The notes under the pieces were generated by a model. It was not told the DNA's origin, ran no database searches, and saw only the letters and a list, made by a program, of their open reading frames with translations. The translations under genes and the position numbers were made by a program. Below, piece by piece: positions 23,423-34,633 of a stretch of 64,000 bases of DNA. Where the stretch lies: positions 38,052,203-38,116,202 of the forward strand of contig CM076849.1 of NCBI GenBank assembly GCA_039519185.1, in the 5' to 3' direction. Numbering within the stretch: the first letter of the stretch is position 1; each line of letters begins with the position of its first letter. The DNA is from Astragalus membranaceus (Eukaryota > Streptophyta > Magnoliopsida > Fabales > Fabaceae).

Positions 23423-24263
23423 GAGATTATTCCGGAGGATGGTCTTGGCTTGAAGTCTTTGTTGACATCGTACCTGTCGGCTAATCCTCCTCTGCAGGTT
23501 GTTTCGGGTCGTCCCGGCGGGATAGCCGGTTGCTGCCGACAATATCATTGCTCTCGGAAGCACCTGATAGTTTGTGGTTACGAGGCGTCTTCTTATCGCC
23601 TAGTAACTGTTTTCATGGCTTCGGTCGAGGAAGTGAACTCCTACCCTTTGCAAAATCTAACCCACTCCACGAAAGAGGGAGAGGCGAGACCCAAAGGGTG
23701 AGAAAGAGGGAGAAGAAGACTGAGACCCCAAGGTCCCCTGCTTATGCTTGTCTTCGTGTCTGGTGGCTGAAACCCGAGACCTCGTGGCCTCTTGCCTGAT
23801 GCGTGGGACCTCATGGTCTTATTCGTGCTGCCTAAGACCTCATGGTCTCATGCCTTACTGATGACTTCGCGCCTGTGCGCCTTTTCTTTGGACCTTTGAT
23901 TGAATGGAGAGTTAAAGGTGAACGAGTTGGTCTTGCCTTGATCATCTTAATGCACCAAAGATTAAGTATGAGATGCAAAAACCCAATCTTTTTGAATTGG
24001 ATTGGATTCCCCTTTTGCTTTGGCTTTCCGCCTGCCTGTCTGCCTTGGTAGGTCGTATTGAGTCTAACCGTCGCTTTGTAGTTGCATTTGGGCCCACTTC
24101 CTTGTGGAGAATAACTTTCTGATTGCTGTAAATATGTGAGCTTCTGTCAATTGAGCTTTTTGCAAAATTTTATTGATTCGTGATCTGAGTTGTTGAGGCG
24201 TGGGGAAGCCTTTGTCCTTCAACTTCGTGCTTTCAGCATGTCAGAGGCAGGAGACGCTCCCCT
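23423..24263. other. Left internal segment of the outer element, non-coding
   Basis: This is sequence between the polypurine tract and the CACTA B insertion. No protein motif was recognised. It has three 'GACCTC(A/G)TGG' repeats (23780-23850). Its last about 55 bases continue at 47716 and are duplicated at about 59625-59670. Confidence 0.5.
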
Positions 24264-24279
24264 CACTAGTGCAAAAAAG

Positions 24280-24690
24280 GGATTTAAAGTCAGGCAAAAA
24301 GGGGATTTAAAGTCAGGCGCCCGCTTGACTTTTATTAAGTCGACTTTGTATGTCAGGAGTTTTAAAGTCAAGCGATAGCCTGACTTCGTAAGCCTGATTT
24401 AAAGTCAAGCATTTATTTTGCCTGACTTCGTAAGTCTGTTTTAAAGTCAAACATTTATTTCGCCTGACTTCGTAAGTCTGTTTTAAAGTCAAGCATTTAT
24501 TATTGTCTGACTTCGTATGTATGATTTAAAGTCAAGCATTTATTCTTGCCTGACTTCTTAAGTCTGTTTTAAAGTCAAGCATTTATTCTTGCCTGACTTC
24601 GTATGTATGATTTAAAGTCAAGCATTTATTCTTGCCTGACTCCGTAAGTAGTTTTAAAGTCAAGCATTATTGCGCCTGACTTTAAAAAAA
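24280..24690. repeat. Left subterminal repeats of CACTA B
   Basis: A unit of about 38 bp (GCCTGACTTCGTAAGTCTG then TTTTAAAGTCAAGCATTTAT) is repeated about eight times. Each unit contains the GCCTGACTT word and its complement. They resemble the subterminal repeats bound by the TNPA protein in En/Spm elements. Confidence 0.85.
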
Positions 24691-24814
24691 TTTTTTTTTT
24701 CAAATTTTTGGTTTAATCTCATATACACCCAAGCTCGGGCACAATTCCCCAAATATATATAGTGATTTAAACATATAAATTTGACAAGCACTGATATAAA
24801 ATTCATAGTCAAAT

Positions 24815-24819
<5 letters not shown>

Positions 24820-24874
<55 letters not shown>
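24820..24874. repeat. (AT)n microsatellite
   Basis: An AT run inside CACTA B, just left of the nested gypsy insertion. Confidence 0.97.
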
Positions 24875-24878
<4 letters not shown>

Positions 24879-24953
24879 TAAGAGTATTAGGAAATAGGAA
24901 ATGACAATACATGAACATCCAACTTCGTTTATTTAATTGACAACAATGATAAG

Positions 24954-25268
24954 TGTTCTGGAGTGGGCTCGAAACCCAATTTTGATCAGTAGGCCCAGCG
25001 CGGCCCATCATCTGCCTTGCTCCGCAAGATGCGGCCGGTCCCGTAAAATCCGCAACGGCTAGAACGCCAGCCTTATATATACCACACCAGCATGTGGCTT
25101 CAGGTATGTTTTACTCACCTTGTGACCCTGCCCGTTGAAGCACCTCTGACTTGAGCGTTGGAGTGCCTTTGCAGGTACCACCCGCGTGCGGCTCAGAACT
25201 CGGTCCCTCATCCCAGCGACCGAGCAACATCATCAACAACAACCCATCGTATTGATCAGGTACGATCA
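24954..25268 (+). repeat. 5' LTR of the young Tat-like element
   Basis: This 315 bp LTR starts TGTTCTGGAG and ends TACGATCA. It contains a TATA-like CCTTATATATACC at about 25071, which would start the genomic RNA near 25.1 kb. Confidence 0.92.
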
Positions 25269-25269
25269 A

Positions 25270-25286
25270 TTGGCGACCACAGTGGG
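25270..25286 (+). other. Primer binding site of the young Tat-like element
   Basis: TTGGCGACCACAGTGGG lies one base after the LTR. The outer Tat-like element has the related TTGGCAACCACAGTGGG. The form resembles the primer sites of other Tat elements; the tRNA was not assigned with certainty. Confidence 0.75.
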
Positions 25287-25314
25287 AGGCCCGAGCGCTA
25301 TTCCACATCAAACC

Positions 25315-28300
25315 ATGCCGCCACGCCAGAAACGCACTTCTTCTAGGCTCAACACCTCTGGGCAGAACCGACCTCAACGGACCCCAGAGGGCATGCCTGT
25401 GACCGTTCATGAATCACAAGATGAGCCTCGCCAAGAACCCTCAGTACAGGGAGGCCGCGGGCCAGTTATACAACCGGTCCAGCAACTACCGGCCGAGCTG
25501 GCCGAAGCTGGAATCCCAGAAGCATTGCCAGAGCATGTGACCCAGGCACTTATACAAATTCTGGAGCAGAAGAATCAAGTGATTGCTGATCGAGACGAGC
25601 TGATCGAACGCTATGAGAGAGGCTCGATCTCAATCCGCCCGCGTGCGGACAGCGGTCACCGAGGGCAACCAACCCGGCCCCATCGTTCACCACCACGGAG
25701 AGAAGCTCCTACTCGTCGAGGCGTATCCCGACGCAATCCTTCAAGAAGGGCGATCGTTCACAGGTCGCCCCCTCGTCGAAGAAGCCGCCACCGACGTTCC
25801 CCCGAGGAAGATTACGACTATGCTGACTCAAGCTACCGACCAGAGTCAGAAGGGTCACCAACAAGATACTCGTCAAACGAGTCCTCAGGATCCCGACGAT
25901 CAAGAAGCAGGTCGTGGGACTCGTATGAGGAGTTTGACGACTACCGTAACGGGGAGATTAGAGATGTCTCCCGTGCCACCAGCCAACCAAGAAGGAACAA
26001 TTCAGAGCGGCCTAGAAGACGGTCGTCGCCACATGCTCCACAATACCATGGACGCCCTCCAATTGCTGACAGACTCCTTGGCCAGCCGATCGGCCTTTAC
26101 GGTTTGCCCGTCGACCAAGCTTATGCCGCAATGCAGCCCTACAGGCAGAATCCCATCCCGACCGGACAAGGGCCTTTCACCAGCGAAATTAGACGATATC
26201 GCATCCCAAGGGACCTGAGGAAGCCCCCAAACCTGAATAAGTTTAACGGCCGTGGGGATCCAGATAAGCACCTCATGTACTTCAACAACTACTGTAGCTA
26301 CAGAGAGCTAGGCCGGACGATGAAGTGCAGACTGTTCCCTCAGTCACTCGAAGGCCGGGCGTTAGAATGGTGGGAATCCCTGCGCCCTAACTCCGTCTCT
26401 TCTTGGGAAGGTCTTGTGGCAATGTTCTTGGCCAATTATATAGCCAACCGTTGTCAGTATCGCTATGAAGAGCACTTGGACTCGGTCGTCCAAGGAGAGA
26501 ATGAATCGTTGAGGGAGTTTATCGACCGGTTCATGACAGAGGCTGACACAGTCCGCAACCTATCAGACACGGACAAGCTGAAGTATCTCAAGCGTGGTAT
26601 AAGAAAGAACCACAGATTTGCTGAAGAGTTCTCTTTGAACCGCTATTACGACCTCGGCCTGTTCCTTAGAAGGGCCAACGACCATATGGGCTATGAAGAG
26701 CAATTGGCCGCTGATAAGGGCGCCCGCGCGCGTCCCAAGGAAGAGAACGGCAGGCCGGCCAAGGGGCAAGACAGTAAGCCCGAGTACCGGCCTAAGAAGT
26801 ACGAGCATCGTACAAAGTTGAACACTCCGATCGCCCAGATCTTCACGGAGTGCCAGAACATCGAATTCACTGGTGTGAGGCGACCTGATCCCCTAGTGCT
26901 GAAGAAAGGAGGTCGGCCCACCAAGAAATACTGCAGATACCACAAGAGCAAGGGGCATGACACCAATGACTGCATGGCCCTAAAAGATGACATAGAAGAT
27001 CTCATACAGAAGGGAAAGTTGAGGCAATATGTCAAAGATGAAGGTAACGATCGCCCTGAACGAAGAGCTGTTGGCCAACCCGCCAATGACAAGGGTAAAG
27101 CGATCGTTAACTCAACGATCGAGCAAGCGCGTAACAGTTCAGAGGAAGAACGTGACCCCAGACAGTCGAAGGGCCGCAATGTAGCCATGGTCATCCATGG
27201 AGGTAATCCGTTGGACATCAGAGAGTCCAACAAGGCGATGAAGAGGAAGTGGAACGAACTCATGATGGTCGGTTCAACTTCAACCCCACGGCCGGCCTCG
27301 AATAGGCCGCCCATTTCCTTTGGGGACGAAGATTTGCTTGATGGAAAAGTTAATAATTATGTCCCTTTGGTAGTATCGGCCGTAATGGCCAACACTGAGG
27401 TCAGAAGAATACTGGTCGACCAAGGAAGCTCGGCCGACATCATGTTCGAAGAATTGATTGACAAGTTAAATGTGGATAGGAGCGAGATCATTCCGCAAGC
27501 CGTCCCAACCCCATTGACCGGGTTCAATGGGGCGACCACCTACCCACTGGGGACGATAGAACTACTTGTTACCTTTGGAGATGATACGAGTGGCAGCACG
27601 TCTTACAGGATGGTCAGAACGACGTTCTTAGTTCTGCCAATCAAATCGTGTTACCACTGCATCATTGGCCGCCCAACACTGGGAAGGTTGGAGGCCGTAG
27701 CCTCAACTGTACACCTGAAGATGAAGTTTTACAGTAAAAACGACCAAGTTGTGACAGTGATGGCCGACATGGAGGCGGCCATGAGGAGCCATTTCCTCTA
27801 TCAAGAGATTTGTGATATGGAGGTAGAAAATGCTAAACCTCAGAATCTTGGAGAGGGGCATCAGGTCAATGTGGCCGACCTGGATGCTCGATACGACCCT
27901 GATAGCGACCCTGAGGACGACGACGACGATTTAGCCCGCGAGCTAAAGAATAAACTGAAGAGGCCTGAGCCCCACGGGGAATTGATCGATGTTCAGTTAA
28001 TGGACGACCCAACTAAGACAGTTAAGTTGGGGAGCGACCTACCTGAAGAAGACAAGCAAGAGCTCATCACCTGCCTCAGGGAGTACGCAGACCTTTTTGC
28101 ATGGCAGGCATCAGACATGCCCGGGATCCCAATTGAAATTGCCTGCCACCAACTGTCCGTTGATGAGACAGCGAGGCCGGTCGCACAAAAGAGGCGAACT
28201 CAGAGCGAAGAGAAAGCATTGGCGGCCGCCCAGGCAGTTGACGACCTCATCAAGGCCAATTTCATTGAGGAAATTAAGTATACAACATGGCTTTCCAACG

Positions 28301-31188
28301 TCGTTTTGGTAAAGAAGAAAAATGGTAAGTGGCGCATGTGCGTCGACTATACCGACCTGAATAAGGCATGCCCGAAGGACGCCTTTCCCCTGCCAAACAT
28401 TGACAAATTGGTCGACGGGGCTGCGGGCTATAAACTTCTGTCTTTTCTAGACGCCTATTCAGGATACAACCAAATCACCATGTACCCACCCGATCGGCAT
28501 AAGACCGCGTTCATGACCGATCGTGGAAATTTCCAATACAAGGTAATGCCCTTTGGTCTGAAGAACGCCGGAGCGACCTACCAGAGGATGATGAACAAAG
28601 TCTTCAGGCGGCAGATCGGTCGAATATCAGAGGTCTACTTAGATGATATGATCATCAAAAGCAAAACCGATCAAGACCACAGTAACGACCTAAAGGAAAT
28701 CTTTGAGGAAGCAAGGAAGAATTCTTTGAGGTTGAATCCAGAGAAGTGCACCTTCGGGGTAAGGGCGGGCAAGTTCCTGGGCTTCCACTTAACAGAGAGA
28801 GGGATTGAAGCGAACCCTGATAAGTGTAGGGCGGTCGCCGACATGAGGCCGCCCACTACGAAAAAAGAGATCCAGCAATTGAATGGCATGGTCGCTGCCC
28901 TGTCACGATTTATACCTAAATCAGCATGCAAATCACTTCCACTGTTCAAGCTCTTGAAGAAGGAGGTCGAGTTTGAATGGACTGACCAATGCCAGTGAGC
29001 ATTGGACGAGCTGAAGGCGGCACTGACCAACCCGCCCATCATGACCAAGCCACAACCGGGTGAGACACTTTACTTATACTTGGCCATAACGGACGAAGCC
29101 CTGAGCGCCGTTCTAGTCAGAGAAAGCGACCTGAAGCAGAATCCTGTTTACTTCATAAGCAAGGTATTTCAAGGCCCGGAGATCAGATATCAGAAGATCG
29201 AGAAGCTAGCCTTAGCGTTACTTGTGGCCACCCGTAGATTGCGCCCTTATTTCGTGGCCCATCAGGTCGTGGTAAGGACCGACCAGCCTATTAGGCAAAT
29301 CCTTCACCGACCTGACCTTGCAGGGCGTATGATCAAGTGGGCTGTGGAACTCAGTGAGTTTGGGATCAAGTTCGAGTCTAGATCGGCCGCTAAGGCACAA
29401 GTGTTGGCCGACTTCATCGCTGAAATGACTCCAATACCCAACGATCAGACCATCACGACCTGGACTTTGCACGTCGACGGGTCCTCCAACAGCAAAGGAA
29501 GTGGGGCCGGTTTGATACTTGAGAACTCAGAAGGACTTACTGTTGAAGTCTCATTAACTTTTGCATTTCACACTTCAAACAATCAGGCCGAGTATGAAGC
29601 GTGCATTGCCGGGCTGCAGCTAGCCAAAGAGTTCAATGTCGACCGTGTCGAACTTCACTCTGACTCTCTACTGGTAGTATCCCAAATTCAGGACCTATAC
29701 GACGCAAAGGATGATATCCTGAAGAATTATTTGGCTAAGGTAAGGGATCTGCTCAAGCAATTCGACCGAGCAGAAGTTAAGCACGTCCCCAGGACCGAGA
29801 ACGTCCGGGCTGATATCCTATCAAAGCTAGCTAGTACAAAGGCTCCTGGGAATCACAGAAGTCTAATTCAGGAAACATTAACGCGGCCGAGCGTGTCTAC
29901 TAAGCCCGCCCAACCATTAGCCATTCTAACGGTCGACTTGGATAAAGACTGGATCACTCCGATCCTACAATATATTCTTAATGGGGTAGAACCTTGCGAC
30001 CAGAAGGCAGCAAAACTCCTGAGGTTACGAGCGACCAAGTACTCAGTGATTGAAGGAAGACTGTATAGAAGGGGCTTTTCATCCCCATTGCTGAGATGCC
30101 TTACGTTGGTCGAAGCCGACCATGTACTTAGAGACATACATGAAGGAGACTGTGGTAGCCACCAAGGTGGTCGGTCAATTGCTAAGAAGGCGCTCAGGGC
30201 CGGATACTATTGGCCGACCATGGATGAGGACGCTAAGTTACTTGTTCAGAAGTGCAAGAAATGCCAGATCCATGCCGATATACATATAGCGCCCTCATCA
30301 GAACTACACAGCTTAACCCCACCATGGCCGTTCGCTTGGTAGGGCATGGACCTGCTCGGTCCTTTTCCACCTGCACCAGGTCAGCTGAAATTCCTGATCG
30401 TCGCGATCGACTACTTCACCAAGTGGATAGAAGCAGAGCCACTTGCCACCATTACCTCAGCGAAGGTATCTAAGTTTTTTGGGAGAAACGTGCTCGCCCG
30501 CTTTGGAGTGCCCCAGCAATTGGTGACAGACAATGGAACTCAGTTCGCAGACAGGAAGTTCAGAGAAATGTTGGCCGACCTAGGTGTGAAACAGCGTTTC
30601 ACCTCGGTCGAGCACCCACAAACCAACGGCCAGGCAGAAGCGGCCAACAGGGTAGTGCTGCGCGGGCTGAAAAGAAGGTTAGATGAAGCCAAAGGCAATT
30701 GGACAGAAGAGCTACAGTCGGTCCTTTGGGCCTATAGAACGACCCCCCACTCATCGACCGGGGAGTCACCATTTAGACTGGTCTATGGTACTGACGCTGT
30801 CATCCCGATTGAGATGGGAGAGCTAAGTTGGAGGACGACCAACCCACCAACCCCGGCCGCAAATGAGCAAGCAACAAGGGAAGAGCTCGACCTGATTGAA
30901 GAGCTACGAAACAAGGCGTCACTTAGAGAGCAGCTCATTAAGCAGAAGGTCGCTGCCAGGTACAACGCTCGCGTCCAGAAGGGGGAATTCTCCATTGGGC
31001 AGCTAGTCCTCAGGAGGGCCGACGTAGGGAATAAGAACGCCCGCCAGGGAAAGCTCGCCCCCAATTGGGAAGGACCATACCGTGTCATCAGCAAGACTGG
31101 AAAGGGAGCGTACGAGCTGGAAACCATGGAAGGGGCGACCATCCCCAGAACATGGAACGCTGACAAATTGAGAAGATATTATGTCTAA
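25315..31188 (+). pseudogene. Gag-pol polyprotein of the Tat-like element, two in-frame stops
   Basis: The first ATG after the primer site (MPPRQKRTSSR) opens a frame of 1958 codons to the TAA at 31188. Domains in order: Arg/Ser-rich region (about 100-250); gag core (WWESLRPNSVSSWEGL, about 350-500); Cys/His stretch YCRYHKSKGHDTNDC (about 538); aspartic protease with DQGSS (about 702); RT with CVDYTDLNKACPKDAFPLP and YLDDM (about 1108); gypsy RNase H; second RNase H (HVDGSSNSKGSGAGLIL); integrase zinc finger (HEGDCGSHQGG...CKKCQ) and core (MDLLGPFPP, TDNGTQF, VEHPQTNGQAE). In-frame stops are TGA at 28996-28998, between RT and RNase H, and TAG at 30340-30342, at the integrase tryptophan. All three frame segments are otherwise open. 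Confidence 0.92.
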
Positions 31189-31348
31189 GTTGTAAACAAT
31201 TATTGATCAATAAAGAATAGGCGGTCGCTCTTTTTCCCCAAAGGGGTTTTTTACCGAGGACTGACCTTAAAATTTGACTTGTGTAATTTATTTTCATGCA
31301 AATTGAATGCACGGTCGCTCACCATGCGAGTAGCAGTCGAGCGACCAG

Positions 31349-31628
31349 AAGAGCGCCATCGAATGGCCCAATCCAGAGCCGCCGAGCGGCCTAAAAGAGT
31401 GCCATCGAATGGCCCAAGCGAGAGCCGCCGAGCGGCCTGAAAAGAGTGCCATCGAATGGCCCACACGATAGCCGCCGAGCGGCCTAAAAGAGTGCCATCG
31501 AATGGCCCAAGCGAGAGCCGCCGAGCGGCCTGAAAAGAGTGCCATCGAATGGCCCAAACGATAGCCGCCGAGCGGCCTAAAAGAGTGCCATCGAATGGCC
31601 CAAACGATAGCCGCCGAGCGGCCTGAAA
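31349..31628. repeat. 46-47 bp tandem repeat downstream of pol
   Basis: Six copies of a unit built on GTGCCATCGAATGGCCCAA and GCCGCCGAGCGGCCT. Units alternate between CTAAAAGA and CTGAAAAGA endings. Each contains the inverted repeat GCCGC..GCGGC, so a transcript would form a row of small hairpins. It lies between the end of integrase and the antisense gene. A second direct repeat of about 30 bp (GCGATTAAACAGGTCATGTT) is at 31647 and 31703. Confidence 0.9.
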
Positions 31629-31800
31629 AAGTGTTACCGAATAAAAAAGCGATTAAACAGGTCATGTTCATGATAAAAAGAATCAAGTCGAATTACAAAA
31701 GCGATTAAACAGGTCATGTTCATGATAAAATTGTCATTGATTACAATTCAAACACCGCTCGCAGGCGGGCCAAGATTACAATTCAGAAGAAAGTCACAAG

Positions 31801-33977
31801 TTAAGAGTCGCCGGGGGCTTGGTAGATAACTGCCTCTTCTTGAAGGACCTTCCCTTTCGACATCTTCTTGGGGCGGACGATCTGCTGATCGATCGCGCGA
31901 TGGCTGCTTTGCACAATCTCACGATCGACATAAAGATCAGGGTAGAGGATCTTGATCTGGCCGACCGCATTTTCGAACTGACCCTCCGCAGCTCCCTTCG
32001 CCTTGTCAAGAACGTCCTTGTAGCGACCTCTAAAATTGTTCTTTTCCGCCTCCACTGCCTCCAGCTCAGTTTTCAGCCCAGCGACCTGGCTCGACAGCTC
32101 TTTAGTCTTGGAAGAGAGGCGTTCGACCTCTTTCTCAGCTGTTTCCTTGTCAGCGACCGCCTTGTCCAGAGAAGACTCGGCCAGTGTTTGAGCAGAGACA
32201 GCAGCCACAAGCTGGCGCTCCGCTTCGACAAGCTTCCTCTCATTGTCAGCGGCCGCTTCGATTCTCGGTTCGAGCTCCTTCATTTTCTTGAGCAGGTCGT
32301 CTCGCTCGCCCCTCATTTCTGCGAGCAATGACAAGGCAGAATTCAATTTAAAGTTTTTATCGACTAGGTCGTCTTCAAGCAATGAATATCTATGGGCAAG
32401 GCGCCTACCTTCCAGGCGATCTGATTCTTCATCTTGGTATTTCTTGAACAGAATACCAGCGGCCTTCATTGCCTCGGCCATCACCTCGAAAGGTTCCTCC
32501 TTGAAACGAGCGCAGTCTTCATCACCCAACCCAAGCAGGTCGATGTTGGGCGACCGGATGTGCCCGTGGCTTTTTCCACTCTTATGCTTCTTCTTCTCGC
32601 CCCCATCGTCGACCGACCTGTTCCTCTTGGGTTTTCCTTGATTTTTGGGTGGGCTGCTCAGATCAATGGCTGGTGCTGGTGTGCCCGCCCGAGGAGCCTG
32701 ACGATCAGGCTGAGATCCGGTCACAGCAGTTTGAGGCGTACCCCCAGATTGAGCCGCAGGTATGACGCGGACGGGTGAAGTATCGCCGTCCTCGGCCGCC
32801 CATTGCTCCAACAGGTCAAAGTCATTCATGTTGGCCATCTTAACTGCAAAGGCAAAAGCAGATGGTTAGAAACAGTTAACAAAACAAAGTGACAGAAAAT
32901 AAAATGCGTGAGCGACCACCGACCAAGAGCGGCCTTGACATTTTTCTTGGAACGAGCATCCACAATGTTTTTAACCCTTATGCGACCCTCAGGGACTAGG
33001 GACGCAATCCTTCTCAATCTATGGATCGTCCCCCTGTCCAGGTCGTCAAGATCAGCGTCCTTGAAAGCATACTGGCCCGGCTTTTTGGAGAAGTGGTTAA
33101 AACTCCACACCGTAGGAAACAGGGGGGTTCCTTCTTGATCATTGGACATTTGGGCGATACCTCTGTGGGCCTCGGCCGACTCAGGAACAACCCAAAAGAA
33201 TTCCCTTTTCCACCCGGTCGTCAACGATTCCATATAGGGCTTGAAGTTGTATGTTGACCGGTTTTTGAATGAGACCGCTTCCTTGCGGGCGCCTTTGGAG
33301 CCTTTTTCATAAATATAGCTCATCTCAAACAAATTGAAGAACAGTCGTATGGAGACCGGTCGTCTCAGAACCGCAAGGACATCTTCATACGCCTGCAGGA
33401 ACGCCCAAGCGTTCGGGTTCAGCTGAGAAGGGGCGACCTGAAGATACCGTAGAACCTGGCGTTGGAACCTGGTGAATGGCGGGATTATACCCATGCGTTC
33501 GAAAACGATGCGGTACATTGTGAATTTTAACACATCAGTCCAGGCCGCAATATCTTCCCCCTTGGCCATACCTTCTACCCTCCAACCTTCATTTAGTTCG
33601 GTCGCAAGAAACTCCAGGTCTTGGCTCCCCCGTTGAATCTTGCTGCGCTGACCTCTCAGGTTGAGAGAAACCCAAGACATATCCTTTGCAGCAGCAACCT
33701 CAGGATCTTCTCCATGGTCGCCCTGTTGATCTCTTTAGGCCGTCTCGTTTACGTCGGTCGCAGCATGGCCCACACCTTCCTCACAGTCAACCCGTGCGTT
33801 GCTCTCTGCATTATCAGCAACCACAACCTCGGAGTACGGGACAACACTTCTGTCCGGCCGCGTTCCGGATCTGCTAGATGAAGTCGAGTTCTGGGTCGAA
33901 GACCCAGAGGAAGAAGATTCGTCACTGAAAGAAGACAACCGGTAGTGCGCAGGACTCTGTTCCACTGGTCGTGTCAT
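31801..33977 (-). pseudogene. Antisense gene of the Tat-like element (gypsy-type transposon domain plus coiled coil), one stop
   Basis: Exon 1 runs 33977-32924 and exon 2 runs 32843-31801, with an 80 bp GT-AG intron that joins the frames exactly (phase 1). Exon 1 opens with a Ser-rich acidic stretch. It then has the domain listed in Pfam as 'putative gypsy type transposon' (Transposase_28; KFTMYRIVFERMGIIPPF, NPNAWAFLQAYEDVL, IRLFFNLFEM). Exon 2 has a basic KRNRSVDDGGEKKKHKSGK segment and a long heptad-rich coiled coil (about 150-290). One in-frame TAA at 33735-33737 interrupts exon 1. Antisense ORFs between pol and the 3' LTR are known from Tat elements such as Grande and Retand; their function is unsettled. 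Confidence 0.8.
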
Positions 33978-34199
33978 ATTTTGCGCAAGAGAAACGGCCG
34001 GGACTCCAAATATACGGCGGGTTTGTTTAGTCCGCGCCAGAATGAACCTGTGGAGGGGAATAACAGTCAGGGTCTTGCTCGCGCGTGGGAAGGGGCGACG
34101 TGGTCGTCCCCAGACCTGACACCCCCTCCATCAGGTGTAACATAAAAACTCAAATAAGTAAGAGCGGTCGCAGTTACCTGAAATTAGAGCAAGATGATT

Positions 34200-34290
34200 A
34201 CGAGCGAGCTTTAGCGAGAACGAGCGAGCTTCGACGGTAGCGAGCGAGCTTTGGCAGAAGCGAGCGAGCTTTGGCAGAAGCGAGCGATCA
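34200..34290. repeat. Short tandem repeats upstream of the antisense gene
   Basis: The word AGCGAGCGAGCTTTGGCAGA and variants occur four to five times in about 90 bp. They lie between the proposed TATA box and the start codon of the antisense gene, so they would be in its 5' leader. Confidence 0.75.
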
Positions 34291-34339
34291 GCGAGAGCAG
34301 AGGAGATCGAAGAAATGTGTAAATGGAAATCCCCTCGAA

Positions 34340-34352
34340 CCCTATATATAAT
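34340..34352 (-). promoter_or_regulatory. Possible TATA box of the antisense gene
   Basis: The minus strand reads CATTATATATAGGG about 365 bases before the antisense start codon, in otherwise GC-rich sequence. The isolated position makes a promoter plausible. Confidence 0.45.
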
Positions 34353-34618
34353 GGGCCGGAAGCGAAGAGGCGCCACTCTTCATGTGCCATCATTACTTAA
34401 ACTCCTCGAGTCTCTAAACGTCACCTCATTAAAGTAACTGTCGCCTCAGTATTCGTGACGATTGATTGTCAGGCGTCACCCCCGAGACGGCACCTGGTCC
34501 CGTGTGACTAGGCCGCGTGGCAGCGACCACGCAATCAAATAATCAGCGATCGACCAGGTTACGTTCGACCACGCTGGGGGGCAAGGAATCAAGCCTTAGC
34601 CCGCCCCCAGGCGACCCA

Positions 34619-34633
34619 GGCTTGGGGGGCAAC
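34619..34633 (+). other. Polypurine tract of the young Tat-like element
   Basis: GGCTTGGGGGGCAAC stands immediately before the 3' LTR and would prime plus-strand synthesis. Confidence 0.85.

Noticed and set aside
24280..24690. CRISPR-like array of regular repeats
   Set aside because: The units are adjacent without unique spacers, lie just inside CACTA ends, and are in a plant genome. They are transposon subterminal repeats.
25186..25314. Upstream extension of the gag-pol frame (GTG at 25186)
   Set aside because: It would start inside the 5' LTR and run through the primer binding site. The first ATG after the primer site (25315) is the sensible start.
26691..27314. Minus-strand open frame within gag
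   Set aside because: It lies fully opposite the conserved gag-protease frame and has no domain of its own.
31349..31628. Minus-strand open frame through the 46 bp repeats
   Set aside because: The repeated AIRWHSF-type translation only follows the tandem DNA repeat. There is no start context or domain.
32243..32778. Plus-strand open frames opposite the antisense gene
   Set aside because: They are shadows of the antisense gene's coding strand in GC-rich sequence and carry no recognisable motif.
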